Source: Daphnia carinata
Lineage: Eukaryota > Arthropoda > Branchiopoda > Diplostraca > Daphniidae
Assembly: GCF_022539665.2 (NCBI RefSeq)
Contig: NC_081332.1
Coordinates: 3,443,884-3,507,883 of the forward strand
Direction: 5' to 3'
DNA length: 64,000 bases
In this document: in pieces, positions 13,301 through 27,299 of the stretch
Layout: each line of letters opens with the position of its first letter
Position numbering within the stretch: the stretch's first letter is position 1
Position numbers and translations under genes: made by a program
Notes under the pieces: model-generated
The model's input: only the letters and a program-made list of their open reading frames with translations
Told to the model about the DNA's origin: nothing
Databases searched by the model: none

Positions 13301-16300
13301 ATTATTTATTATTCCCCTGTTTATTCAAGAGCGTATCCGCCACACAAGGCGGAACAAGCGCTTACGAATGTTGGCCAGATTGTCATATCCAACGGCCGGC
13401 TATTGCTGCGAGCCAAATTACATTTCCAGGAATTAGTGAAACATATTTGATCTCTTATCATTAAATTTTTCTTTTCTTTTTATTCATATGCAATCTTTTA
13501 CACATGTCAACGTTTCCTAACGGATAGTGCGACCCAACTAAGCCACCACGAAAGTTGAGGAAAAGACAAGAAAACTCGGGAAACAGGAAGGTATATAGTT
13601 TTTAATCGGTTATTTTTCATCTATTATTCTCCTATTTTTCTGGTTTTTAGAAAAATGGTGGGATGGCGTGTTGAGCTTTAGAAGCGGAGAAAAAAAAAAA
13701 CTGGTTGCTGGCCCTATCTTCATGGATGACCTTCTTAGGGTTTGCCGCTGTTGCACTTGGCATCTTATATCTTTAGCATTTTTATTCAATGGGAAAAATG
13801 GAAAGAAAAAGGAAACAAACTTACCTTGCTGGTCGAATCACGTCAGCCAACACTCGATGGGAATGTTCAACTGGAAGAATGTTCATTTTTCACACACACA
13901 CTAAAACACGGCGGTGCAGCAAAACGAGAAAGATCCAAGTGAGAAACCTTAATGTTTTTTTTTTTTAGGAAAATTGTTCCCTCTCAATATATTTGTGGTA
14001 TATCGGATCGATAAGAAGCGCAACAGGATTTCGCACGGTGACACACACCTGTTCTTTTTTTCTATTTCGTTTTTCCTCTTTCTCTTAATTTCTTTTGGTT
14101 AAAAAAAAAAACTAATAAAAAAGGATCCCGCACTGGACGCTAATCAGCAGAATCTGATGATGACATTGAACTTGAATTCCGAAAAGAATTGGAAAATCGT
14201 CCTATTTCTTTTTCTTTCCGCTTTAGATATCTTCCAGGAGACGAACGTGAATGGCAGTCAGCTTCTTTTACACGAAAGGAGATGTATAAGCAGGTTGAAC
14301 GCCAGCCACACACACACGCGGTTATCGCTGTCAAGGTGAAGTCATTTCATTTGCAGTCCCAACTATAGAAACGGACCGGCTCTTCTGCCTCGGTGTGTCG
14401 TGTTTTTTTTATAACACATTCGAGCGACACACAACACTGTGAGATGGGTTCCGACTCAAGAAAGGGCATGAAACCATGTACGTATGCACGTCCCACTCCA
14501 CCCACTACAAACAGCACTTAAGATACAGCCTCTTATTTTTTACAGGGTCTTTGCTCCTGACGACCAGGCGTCTGACAAATCTTTCGGGCACAGTGTTTCT
14601 TGGGAGATCCCGTCAGCTGATGTGGGATGTTGTTGTCTATTGGAATGTCACAATTTGGAGCGCAGTCTCGTCGTGCTGGAACAGTTTTGCGAAGTAAATA
14701 ATAATAGGTGAGTAACGAAAACGAGTCATTACTTGGTTTGTTATTTTTCTTTTTTAGTACCAACCAAAATTTCGGATAGAAGCGCTGCCCAACCAACCGC
14801 CCGCTTCACCTCCTCTTGGTCGACTGTTGATGGCCACAAGACGTGCGCTTAGTGTTGAGCTGGCCAACGGGTGAGGCTGCTATCCCCTTCTCTTCGAGGA
14901 AAAAGAAGGAAAAAAAAAGAGAGGTTTACTGAAAGACGGAAAGAAAATGCAAAGGGAATCGAATAAAACGTACACAAGGCGAAAGAAGGAGAAGCAAAAA
15001 GGAGGAACTTCGTCCCAAAGTCGAGGTAGACGCTCTTTGGCTGGCCAGCTCTTTTCCATCTTTCAAGGTAAAGCAGGAGATACGCCTGGAGGTTCTTTCC
15101 ATTAAGCAAAAGCACAGATATATATATATATATACGTATTTTTATTTTTCTCTTCTTCTCCTCATCTTCCTTCTTTTTTATTCTTCTTTTTCGCCTTGAC
15201 ACGATGCCATTTTTCTCTTTTGATTCAACTTGTCTGTTAAATCCCGTTTCGGGTTCTCGCATATATTGTTGTTGTTCGTGGCCGTTTCACAATATGTACT
15301 ACCTATTGCCCCAGCAATTGCCTGCCAGGTCACTTGTAACACCACTTTATTTGTAAACATTTTCTTTGTATTTTGCTTTCTTCACCTCTTTTTTAACCGC
15401 CGTTTCGTCATCGTTAGAAATCGATAGCACAGTTGCATTTCGCCTAATTATTACCAAGTCAAAAACGAAACTCACTTGCCCAATTTCCCCCCTTTTTTGT
15501 TTCTCGTTCGTTTATAGAAGCTGTGGGATACCAAAATGATGCATCCCGCTCGGCCAGGGTCAACTTGATTTTCCTTTTTTTTTAAATTATTATTTACATT
15601 TGTGGCTGCCTTTTTTTTTTCGGCTCGTGTGTAATCGCCCACACGTTCGGGCGACCAAGAATCCGATACGAAAAATTCGCGATATTGAATGGCGTGCCCT
15701 GATCATAACTTTGGCGGACGCCTAGTCGGCCGGGCAAGAGGACGGAAGAGGTGATGGCGAGCGATACGGCAAGATGCTGGTTTACAATGGCAAAGGTCGC
15801 ATCGCAATAGTGTTGTATTATAAAATGCTCGATGGGGATATTTTTTTATGACTGGGGCCGTCGCTGTTGTTGAATTATTCATCTACTCTGCCCTCTATAA
15901 ATGTACGAGGTGAAAAGTGGGCGATCATCAAAATATACCCAAAAATACTTAGGTTTATTTTTGTGTTTTTACGATGGGGACGTCGCTTAAGGTTGAGATG
16001 CTTTTGCACGATCTTGTAGATGGCCGACAAAGCTCGTGGAAACGCACTCACCTGGCTCCATTCAAATATTTTTCCATACGTGCGCTGTCATAATGGCATA
16101 TCGACCGAATCTTAGCCTCCTGACAACAACAATAATTTTGAAACAATTCTCGCCAAAGTGATCGTTTCATAGGCGGGTAAAAAATAAGTAAACTAAGTCG
16201 ATTCGGATGAGAAATTCTCCGAGAAAGTTAACGAATGTATTACAATGACAGTAGACACTGTATAAAATCACGCTTTTTCCTTTATTGCATAAGTTGGCCG

Positions 16301-16849
16301 AGGAAAATGGGAACGCAAATTTTTGGTTCAGATTTTTGTTTTTTATGTTATTTATTTTTTCACCATTTAGGTTTTAAATGGGACGAAAGTAGCTGAAAAT
16401 ACAGTTATTACGACAAATTTACGACAACTGTTTTAGTTTACTTACCGGGTAGCTAGCATTTTTGCCAAGTCTTGAGAAGTATGGCTGTAGTTTCGAAGTG
16501 AAAGGTGAAATTAAGAATAGTAATCAGTGTGCTCTCGAGAATTTAACAGCAGAAGTCAACCGTGAAAAAGAGAGCAAAAAACATTATATAAAATTTTTGT
16601 ATTTAAAACTCTTAGATGTATTGTTGGACCTGTTTGGTTTTCTTATCTAACCAGGAGTTTTTTTTCGCGTAGATAGAATGCACCAGTGAATTATTTATTA
16701 TTTATTTAATCAGCAAATGGTTTTGATGATTTTTAAGAAACAGGTTGTAATTGGAGATTTGGCAGCCTAGATAAATCTCTCGAAATTTCGAGGTCGTCTG
16801 CTAAAACTTTACCCAACGACTCGACGAACGAGCATTGGGAGTGAAAGTT

Positions 16850-16860
16850 GCTCTGTCATG
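16850..16860 (-). promoter_or_regulatory. Possible antioxidant-response element before the thioredoxin reductase
   Basis: On the minus strand the sequence reads ATGACAGAGCAA, which matches the RTGACnnnGC core bound by Nrf2/CncC-Maf. It lies about 480 bases before the cytosolic start codon. Thioredoxin reductase genes are established CncC/Nrf2 targets, but a single short match can be chance. Confidence 0.3.
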
Positions 16861-17338
16861 CTCGTTGCAACAAGTGAAAAAGTAACGCCTACGATTTCCA
16901 GAATGTGGTAGGAAAAAAAAAAGGTAGGGAAATGTCTACTCGTTCACTTTTACCCCAGTTTTTTTGCGCTGTCGAACGACGCCTGACGCTCGGAATAGCG
17001 CACCGAACAAGTTGTACCAAAGCCGTCATGTGAGTTGACATTATCTATCAATATCAACTCGTCATCAGCATGATCTGCTACTTGTCAACGATATTAAACT
17101 AGTGACCTATTTTTAATTGCATTTTCTTCAATTTATGTTCAAATCTAGTTAAATTAAATTTATACTTTTGTATCTTATGTAAAGTGTGAAACTAAATAAT
17201 GAAGGTGTGTTTTTTAATTATTTTTTTAGAAGGCGAGTTTCATACTTAAAGCAGAAATCAGTAATTGCTTTAACTAGAAGACACCTTGTATCTGATATAC
17301 AGGGTTTTATCCCCTGTCAGAGATATACAACTAGTACT

Positions 17339-20037
<2,699 letters not shown>

Positions 20038-20191
20038 GTTCTGCTGTAGCGTTGTCAAAGCACATCTCTAACTGAGTATTCTCGTACGATGTAAAGAGAA
20101 GTCTAGACAATCCGCAGCAGCCGTTTTCATCGATTTGAATTGAATGTCTTGTAGAGGAAACAAAAAGCGTATGCGTCGAATCTTCTCATTA

Positions 20192-20240
20192 TGATGGACT
20201 TGTTCCTTAAACCAATGTTTTTTGGCGGAACAGTTCTGAT
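20192..20240 (+). promoter_or_regulatory. SECIS element (form II) for selenocysteine insertion
   Basis: In the 3'UTR of the thioredoxin reductase, 155 bases after the stop, the non-Watson-Crick quartet is supplied by TGAT at 20192-20195 and TGAT at 20237-20240 (tandem G-A pairs). Helix II is 20196-20206 against 20227-20236 (ten pairs, one bulged T). The 5' internal bulge contains the required adenosines, AAA at 20209-20211. A short helix III, CCAA 20212-20215 against TTGG 20222-20225, closes a six-base loop. That extra mini-helix makes it form II. The distance from quartet to AAA is canonical. Confidence 0.88.
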
Positions 20241-20306
20241 GTTGGCATTTCTAATCGAATCACTAATCTTAATTATTATAATATAATGTAGAATATGCTA
20301 GTAACA

Positions 20307-20312
20307 AATAAA
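20307..20312 (+). terminator. Polyadenylation signal of the thioredoxin reductase
   Basis: AATAAA lies 270 bases after the stop and downstream of the SECIS element, so the SECIS would be retained in the mature 3'UTR. Confidence 0.6.
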
Positions 20313-20327
20313 TATCGAAAATTCTAT

Positions 20328-20333
20328 TTTATT
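20328..20333 (-). terminator. Polyadenylation signal of PQBP1
   Basis: AATAAA on the minus strand begins only seven bases after the PQBP1 stop codon. Together with the opposing signal at 20307 it implies tail-to-tail 3' ends that overlap or nearly touch. Confidence 0.6.
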
Positions 20334-20339
20334 GTATCG

Positions 20340-21547
20340 TTAATCTTTTGCATTGCCATTAGCACGTAATACAGCGCCGGGATTAGGATACGGTCTCATT
20401 TGGAATAAAGGACCACTTGCTGTAGCATCTACACCAGATTTTGCTTCATCGCCGGTGGCCAAGCCAGTGGACCAACTTCCCCTTTATAACAAGAATAAAG
20501 CTTATCGAAGACGACTCGTTTCTAAGCCAGTAAGTAAATTACCTTGGGATGTCTGAATAGGAGGCAGGGTCCATTGGGTCCAAATCATTGAATTTGACTC
20601 TGCCTTTGCCCTTGGTTTTGTTTCGGTCCTCCTGCTGTTTGTCACGTAAATCCTTTACAAAGTTTGGGGGTTTCCGTGAAGGTTCCATATCTCTCACCTC
20701 GTTGTCGCACCCCTAGGAAGAATATTATTGTAATTAAATTAAAGAAAAACAAACTTATCTGAAATCCCACCATTTCAACATCTGTGTCTTTTTCTTGGCT
20801 ATTGTTCTGGTTACTTATATTTTCTCTAACTTTGGCAGCTGCAACAACTGGGCATGATTTTGGGTGGCCTTGATTCATCAATTTATTATTGATAAATTAG
20901 ATTTTAAATTTAACATGTAGACCCATAATATAATTACCAGGAGGGAACCAAGAGACTTTATCTGATTCTAAACACCAGTAATAGTGTCTTGCCCTAAAAA
21001 TTATGTTAAGTTAGATTTTTTTTTTTTTTTTGTAAACAGAGAATAATCACTACTTACGTTCCTGCGTCATAAATATCTTGCCAGCCATCTGGTAAGGGAT
21101 ATATCATCAACATTTTCTGTCTTCGTCTTTCATATTCTGGATCTGGCACACTTTTACCCTCACCCCATTTTTCATTGCAGAAAGGTGTGCACGAATGATA
21201 TGGATTCCACTTATTTGGGCAGCCGTCATAACCCTTCCAACACAATCAGAATGATTCATATGAAAATGTTATGTGAACTAGCATTTCTTACTTTCAATTT
21301 AATTTCTAATAATTTTTCTTCTTTCTCTTTTATTGCCGCTGTTTCCTCTGCCAATTTAGCTTCTGACTCTCGAGCTGCAACAAACAGTTGTTATGAAATG
21401 TGTAAGTCTAAGGCGCTAAGATTTAAATGAATGCATACTTTCGGCAGATTTCGTGGCTGTTTTCGCGGCCGTGCTTGCATTAGTGTCGGCCTGCTGTAAA
21501 ATACCTCGTTTTGCTAACTTGGCCGCAAGTGCTGGGGGAAGAGGCAT
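20340..21547 (-). CDS. PQBP1: Polyglutamine-binding protein 1 (PQBP1), WW-domain splicing factor
   Basis: Seven exons join in phase: 21547-21439, 21374-21292, 21233-21058, 20993-20938, 20868-20771, 20712-20543, 20481-20340, encoding 277 residues (human about 265). PQBP1 is a nuclear protein that links RNA polymerase II and WW ligands to the U5 snRNP. A single WW domain is near residues 110-143 (LPDGW, HYYW, VSWFPP). The disordered C terminus carries the U5-15kD (TXNL4A/Dim1)-binding signature, with [19 protein letters not shown] and the YxxPxxVL motif in [10 protein letters not shown]. Before the WW domain there is a cysteine-bearing segment ([18 protein letters not shown]) that I do not recall from the vertebrate protein. 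The donor after the exon ending at 20771 is the least certain junction; it was chosen because it restores phase. Confidence 0.93.
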
Positions 21548-23506
21548 TTTTGTTAAAAGTAAATTTTAGTACTGAGCGTTGCTTCTTTTTGTTTATACGT
21601 AACAATTCACAAACAATCTTAGATGTCACAATGATCAATGGAACGTCGTCTGCAATGAAAATGTTTTGAAGTGCGCTGGTAGATGGCTTTTCACTCTACT
21701 TTTATCCAAGAGTTATTTGCTATTTCATACCAAACAGAGTTAGCAATTTAAAAAAATGTGAAGTGTAATTTTGAAAAATCTTAAAGTGCTTTGGCTTACT
21801 GCTTCTTATACAAATTTTTATTTTTCCCTTTTCTAGATTTGGCACCGCTGTCTGGAGTGGCGTGATGTGACGTCATTATACATAAACAGGCCTGTACACT
21901 CACTACCAAAAGACTAGGTTCTCTTTACAAGTTATCTTACCTGGACGTGGATCTCAATGTCCTTGCACAGAGGCCCCCAACGTAATCGTAACAGGTTCCT
22001 CAAGGTTCCTGATTTCTGGTTTTCTTGTTTAGTTGTTCAGCATTTAAATTAGGTATGGGCTTAAGTTATTTAAAACTCAAGTAAAGAAACCACCTTTTTA
22101 CAGGAATCTTAATCTAATGATAACCATGTTCATTCTTTTGATTATGTCAGTTTTGCCGTGAGACAAATACTCTTGAATTTTTGTAGAAATTCCACTCTCC
22201 ATAAAAAAAAACCTGATGACTAGTCAATTCATGACGATTCTTGCAATGTCACGATTCAATTACGCTGCATATCGATTAAATTTAGATACACATTTCAAGT
22301 CATATTTGGGAAAACGGCTCATTTTCAATCATGCAATATTTGGGGGCTAATATCAGTAAAATATCCATAAGCTTGTGTGGCAAAATTTTATGTAACACAT
22401 ACAGTATGTTCGAATACTGCGCATGCAGTTCTGGCTTCACTTTGGGCCTTACAATTACGAGCTGCCAACAATTTAATGCACACACCCCATTGTCGGTAAC
22501 CGGTTTTGAAGGCAAGCCGTCGAACGCGACTGTTTCGTCGTTCGTGAATTCGGCGCCCATTTCATTATTGTTTGCTTAAACAACTTAGTTGCGAATTTGA
22601 ATATTACAATCAAATCATATAGAACTACATTTCTTGCTCCAATACGATGCTTAGACCTACACAACTAGTAAAACGTGAGTGCTTCTGTTTGTTATTCAGA
22701 ATTTCCAGCGTACAAAAGGAACAACATCGAATTCTGCTATAACTGATCCTACTTTCCCAAGCGATTCCTGATTCTATGATTTTCACACTCTCCTGGGGAT
22801 GCAATCAATTATATGAAAAATTTCGAAATTTGTGCTGATTGAAAGAGTTTCTGCATTTACGTAAAGGTCTAGGATTTAGATCTTGATAATAACCGGTGGC
22901 TCAGTTCACAATACTTATCATTTTTTAAAAACGGATCAGCTACTTTTTTTATCGCAGTTGAATACAGTGGAGCAATCTTTGTTGTTCTTTGGACTAGTTT
23001 ATTGAACTAGCGATTTTCTCTGTATCTTTCTGATCTTTAAAACAAGTTTGGATAGGTTATTACTGACGTCACAAATCACTCAAAGGACGATTGGAAAGCT
23101 CAAAAAGGAAAGCTACAGTTGCGCCACTAGCGGAGTTTTTAAAAGAAGGTTGGTGGACAAGTTGTTGGTGCTCTGGCCTTTTATTTCTATGTTTCACAAC
23201 ACACTAGAGCATTGGGGTTTTCTGTTGACATCGCTGGTGGAACGTCAACAGAACAACGCCACATCTCACCAGTCAGTTGCTGCATCGAGATCCTTGCACT
23301 ACAGATAGCCTTTCTCTTGCTTTGCAAAAGAATTACATGTCTTTCAATTTCATTTTTTGCGAACTTGTCCAATTTTGATTGACTGTCAGTCCTGTCATTC
23401 AAAATCACCTATTTCATATTTTTCGAGCGAAGACGCGAAAGTATTTTCAGTATATTGCCAAACCAGAACTGCTCGATTGGCTGTTTCCTCAAGTGATACA
23501 ATAAAA
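21548..23506. other. Intergenic region between PQBP1 and BNIP3 (divergent promoters)
   Basis: The two genes are transcribed away from each other from this 2-kb stretch. It contains CRE palindromes TGACGTCA near 21,867 and 23,065. A short GC-rich minus-strand open stretch begins at an ATG at 22,560 and could be a first exon, but no continuation was found. No transposon or RNA gene is recognised. Confidence 0.45.
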
Positions 23507-25076
23507 ATGGCCAGTCTCCGTCTGCTCGCCGATGATGGTCCCGTTTTGGGAGGTAAGTAGGCAATTGCATGACTTGGATTTTTTGCGTTTTACTCATTTT
23601 TTGATGCATCAGACGTTGTGCTTTTATGTTCTAGACTTAAAAGTCTTTTGTTTCTTTGTTGGCTCGAGTGTTTTGCCAAGGCTGTCACGTATCAGATTTA
23701 ATACGCACTAGCGAATACCTAAAGGCTGTAACAATCGGGCATGTTAAGCTGCCAAATACGCATCCTTGATTTTGCTGAATTTGAAATACGATAGAAAACC
23801 TTATTTTTTCGAAGCCCTTTGACGTACAGTTTATTTTTAGGCTTTCGTTTCGATGTCACTGAACTATTGGCATCCAACGTACGCATTGCGTGCGTCTATG
23901 TTTAACTTTTGAGAAGTAACTTTGTGTGGTAGGGGCGGGTAAAACGTTGTCATGAAAATAAACAAGACACTTTCTGTCGTAAGTGTCACGCTTTTGGCCT
24001 TGGGATTACGCAACGGCTTTTCACAATTTTTCAGCGAGAGAAGTAGGGGCGAGGGTAGGGAGGAGGGAGGATATATTGACTACTTCCTGGTGGCGTAAAA
24101 AATATACGCCTGTTGAAATTATAATGACATTCGTTGACGATTAATATTCGGCTTTTTGTGGTTCTTTGTTTTCTTTGGGAATTTTTGAAATGATCATCAA
24201 GAAATTGTTGCAGAGTCATGGGTTGAAGTATCGGATCCGCCAACGAGTCCAACTCCCGAGCGTACTACTCATCTCCCCCATGGGTCTGAAGATTATCTTA
24301 GATTGCTAAGAGAAGCCCAACGCGATAGCAATCAGTCCTCTGCCCTCGTCTCCTTGGCTTCTACGCGCAAAAATTCACCACATAGCTCGTAAGTAACCAA
24401 ATGGTGAAACCACAGTTTCGATTCTATCAATTTTTTTTTACGTATTTTTACACGTACGCTCTGCCTCTTACTCACCGCTGACAATGAAAAAGACCTAAGT
24501 CACCTCCAAATAGTCCCAATACGGAACCAGTTGGCGAAGGAGAGGAACTGAAAGGATTCTACATCAATTATTGCACTAAAGTATGCACACGTATTGAAGA
24601 TTTCAGTGAACTGAAATGCCCAATCGTTTATTTTTTTTATATTCTTCCATTAGGAAGGCACAAGTCTTGAGACTAACACTGACTGGGTTTGGGACTGGTC
24701 CAGTCGTCCTGAGCAGCAAGCGCCAAAGTGAGTCTCCGTGTCATTCGTTTCTCAACGGATGTTATTTTACGTTTCTTTGTTAATATCAGAGAATGGAAGT
24801 TTATACACCCGGAAGGTCGCATTCCGATGAAGAAGCCCTACGGCTACAGCATCCGCTTTGCCAAAGTTGGGGGTACCAGTGTTTTTTCTAGACAAGTTTT
24901 GTATACAATGGTCCTCACCAACTTGGTGACGCTTCTGCTCGGCACCGGCATTGGGTAATTCTTTAGTTACAAAAATTCTAAAAACACTGTTTCTCAGTGT
25001 TTTATCTTGCACCACCATTTACAGATTCTGGCTAAGTCGGCGCAGTAACGACGTCTTACAACTGAACTTGGACTAA
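23507..25076 (+). CDS. BNIP3: BNIP3/NIX-type mitophagy receptor
   Basis: Six exons join in phase: 23507-23552, 24214-24388, 24493-24580, 24654-24727, 24790-24954, 25025-25076, encoding 199 residues, the usual length for the family. BNIP3 proteins sit in the outer mitochondrial membrane by a C-terminal anchor and recruit autophagosomes via Atg8/LC3. Visible motifs are: an LC3-interacting region SWVEV (Trp18, Val21) near the N terminus; a Ser/Pro-rich linker; the family signature DWVWDWSSRPE around residues 110-122; and a C-terminal transmembrane helix of about 20 residues (VLYTMVLTNLVTLLLGTGIG) with the glycine-rich face typical of BNIP3 dimers. A short basic, lumen-side tail (WLSRRSNDVLQLNLD) follows. 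The first intron is the longest (0.66 kb). Confidence 0.94.
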
Positions 25077-25576
25077 AACGGATATTGGCAAGTTTCATCT
25101 TGGCAACCGCCGGCGACCTGAAAGCGAATGATACATACATGTACAGCTAATGTCCGTTTAAGCATAGAGAGGCTTGGCTGTGACGTTCTTCTTTTTTATT
25201 GCATTCTACCTTTTTGCTTCATATTCTCCGAAATTTTGTCTTTCTGGCACTATGCCTAATAATCGTAAATTGATTTAAGGTTTCTTTCGTTTCATTCTTT
25301 GAACGTTTGAAAAAAAGCTTCCATTGATTTCTGATATTTAAAAAATAAGGAAGAAGACAAAGCGGAAGCGAAATTTATCTTAAACAAAAAAGAAGTGGGT
25401 TTTTTTATATCAGGCACGTACAACAAGCAATCATTTTTTTTCGGAGTGTTGGTCAAATGTTTCGTCCCGTATTCACAGTTTACGTTAAACAATACATTTG
25501 CGTCATATTCATACAATTAAAATTCTCTATGGATTAAACCCTAACACGAAATCAAATCAAATATCATCTTCAAACG
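25077..25576. other. Convergent 3' intergenic region, BNIP3 / NRBF2
   Basis: Five hundred bases of AT-rich sequence separate the two stop codons and hold both 3'UTRs. I see no perfect AATAAA in a clearly useful position on either strand, and no other gene. Confidence 0.4.
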
Positions 25577-26356
25577 TTACATCGGAAGCATAGAAAAATC
25601 AAAATGAGGAACCTCGAGGGGTGCAAGTGCGGGCAGTTCTGTTTCCAAGTCATTCGATCCCTTTTCTGTTTCTGGGGAGATGGACTGAGACGATTGTGCG
25701 AACTCATCGATAGGTTCAATGGCTTCTAGTTGTAGGTCTGTAGTTGTATCCGACTCTCGGCTAAACTGAAACAGCTGCTCTAGCTGCTGCCTCATTTTTT
25801 GAAGGCACTCAATCACCTGGTTGAGGTGTGGGTCCATACTTGTGCATGTATCGGCATGCAAATGCAAGGCTGCATCAGCTTCTGATAATGTCCTTTGACA
25901 TTTGAAAAACATCAGGTATATTCCATTCCAGTCATAAAATCATCATATTTACCTCAGAATTTCCATTTGTGTGACTTTAAGCTGCTGCTGTGTTTCCTGT
26001 TGACTTTCCACTGAGCACGAAACTGATCCTATCTTACCACCTGAGCTATTCATTTTCTTTTTGTATTTTTCCAGTTGGGCAATCTTAGATTGAAGAAGCC
26101 ACACTTGACGAATATGATATTCTTTTTGACAAAGCAGTGATTGTTTAACTGTTGTTAAATCACTCAAAGTCATTGCAGAAGATAGCAGTGTAGAGGCCTT
26201 TTCGTGACACTCAATGGCATCATCAAGCTTTCCCTGTCGGACCAATTGCTCTGCTCTTCTGGTCTCATAATGTGCCTATAAAAGGAAATGAAATTATAGT
26301 TTGGTTTTGGCTTTATATATAACTAAACCTACCTGGTTTAAACTTGAATCTTCCAT
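25577..26356 (-). CDS. NRBF2: Nuclear receptor-binding factor 2 (NRBF2), autophagy PI3-kinase complex subunit
   Basis: Three exons join in phase: 26356-26333, 26275-25953 and 25892-25577, encoding 220 residues (human about 287). NRBF2 joins the ATG14-Beclin1-VPS34-VPS15 complex that makes PI3P at forming autophagosomes. The N terminus is an MIT-like three-helix domain: MEDSSLNQAHYETRRAEQL followed by GKLDDAIECHEKASTLLSSA, matching the family pattern of N-terminal AHQ, RRA, GKYEEAISCHKKA. A second helical stretch (MDPHLNQVIECLQKM) suggests the dimerising coiled coil. The C-terminal tail is acidic and ends in a hydrophobic Pro/Phe/Leu patch, as in homologues. It lies tail to tail with the BNIP3 gene. 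The first coding exon is only 24 bases, so the start rests on family similarity and the phase of its donor. Confidence 0.88.
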
Positions 26357-27299
26357 ATCAGCTGCTGCACCATGTTCATTTTAAAACAATTCAACGGTTA
26401 TCTTTCAAACTGTGATCCTTTCCAGAACCTTATGTTTGATATAAAAAATGAAATGAATTTTTATTAGTAATCAGGTAAAAACAAGGGAGAGATCTGTTTT
26501 GTGCAGTTATTTTACCTTTTTGTAATATAACACTTGAAGTTGTCAAAACTGAGCACTGAATTAGAGATTGAGAAACCGCCAGTTTTCGGCCATAGATGGA
26601 GTCCATGTCTGAAGTACCCTCCTCCATTGGTATTCAAAGCAAAGCATGGCTCGCAGCATGCTTGCTGTTTCTTAAGTTAGTTCTCACCCTCGGTGAAAAA
26701 CCATGGCGTAACAAAGATGGCAAGGTTTCTGCCAATGAATCTTAATGAAATTCTAGCCATGTGAGGGAACGTATCAATGCATTCATGAGTAAACATGAAG
26801 CTGAATGATAACTGTAGCTCACCAAATGTGTTTTCCAGTTTTGCTAGTGTTCTTTCTTACCAGCTGATATAATGCAGATGGCATCCCTTAACCAGAGAAG
26901 ACTACTGGGCCATGGTGATGAGTTACTGTCAAGGTTAGCAAACATTTTCATTTTCTTATTCAACCAATGAAAATTCTATCCCTGTGTGAGGTAACCATTC
27001 GGTGGGATTCACTCCCGTTTTCGTAACACGTAATGATAGCCTGCACGTTTCTCTGGTCGACAGTTTATCGATTGGAAGGAAAATGTGTTGTGCATATTTT
27101 TTGCAAGAAAGAAAATCAAGGGGGGGGGGGGCTAAATTGGTAGATGTTGAAAAGGATAAGGTTTGCATGGAACCTTACACAGTATTTTACCAAAGAATAA
27201 GAAATATTAGCGTATTTTAAATTTGCAAGATGGGAGAGGAAATGGCTGCCAATAAGTTTTCATTTTTTTCGCATAATATAAAAAAGGGGCGTTTTCAGT
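26357..27299. other. Upstream region of NRBF2 and 3' flank of the secreted-protein gene
   Basis: A minus-strand open stretch from 26,627 to about 26,515 ends at a donor-like AAAG|GTAAAA and could be a 5' exon of NRBF2 (untranslated or with a short upstream frame). A poly-G run lies at about 27,120-27,130. Nothing else is recognised. Confidence 0.35.

Larger units (their letters stand above)
9088..17338. other. 8-kb region without a confident gene
   Basis: No exon with recognisable protein similarity was found on either strand. The region holds many poly-A/poly-T tracts, a GT microsatellite at about 12,272-12,286, a TA microsatellite at about 15,119-15,134, a CRE palindrome at about 13,067-13,074, and a cluster of AGGTCA half-sites at 10.2-10.4 kb. 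Several plus-strand stretches are framed by splice-like signals (about 10,514-10,948; 14,546-14,706; 14,758-14,869). It probably contains the 5' untranslated exons and promoter of the minus-strand scaffold gene and the upstream region of the thioredoxin reductase. Confidence 0.4.

Noticed and set aside
13109-13450. 113-codon plus-strand open frame
   Set aside because: Its composition follows the local AT-rich background, and no domain, signal or splice context supports it.
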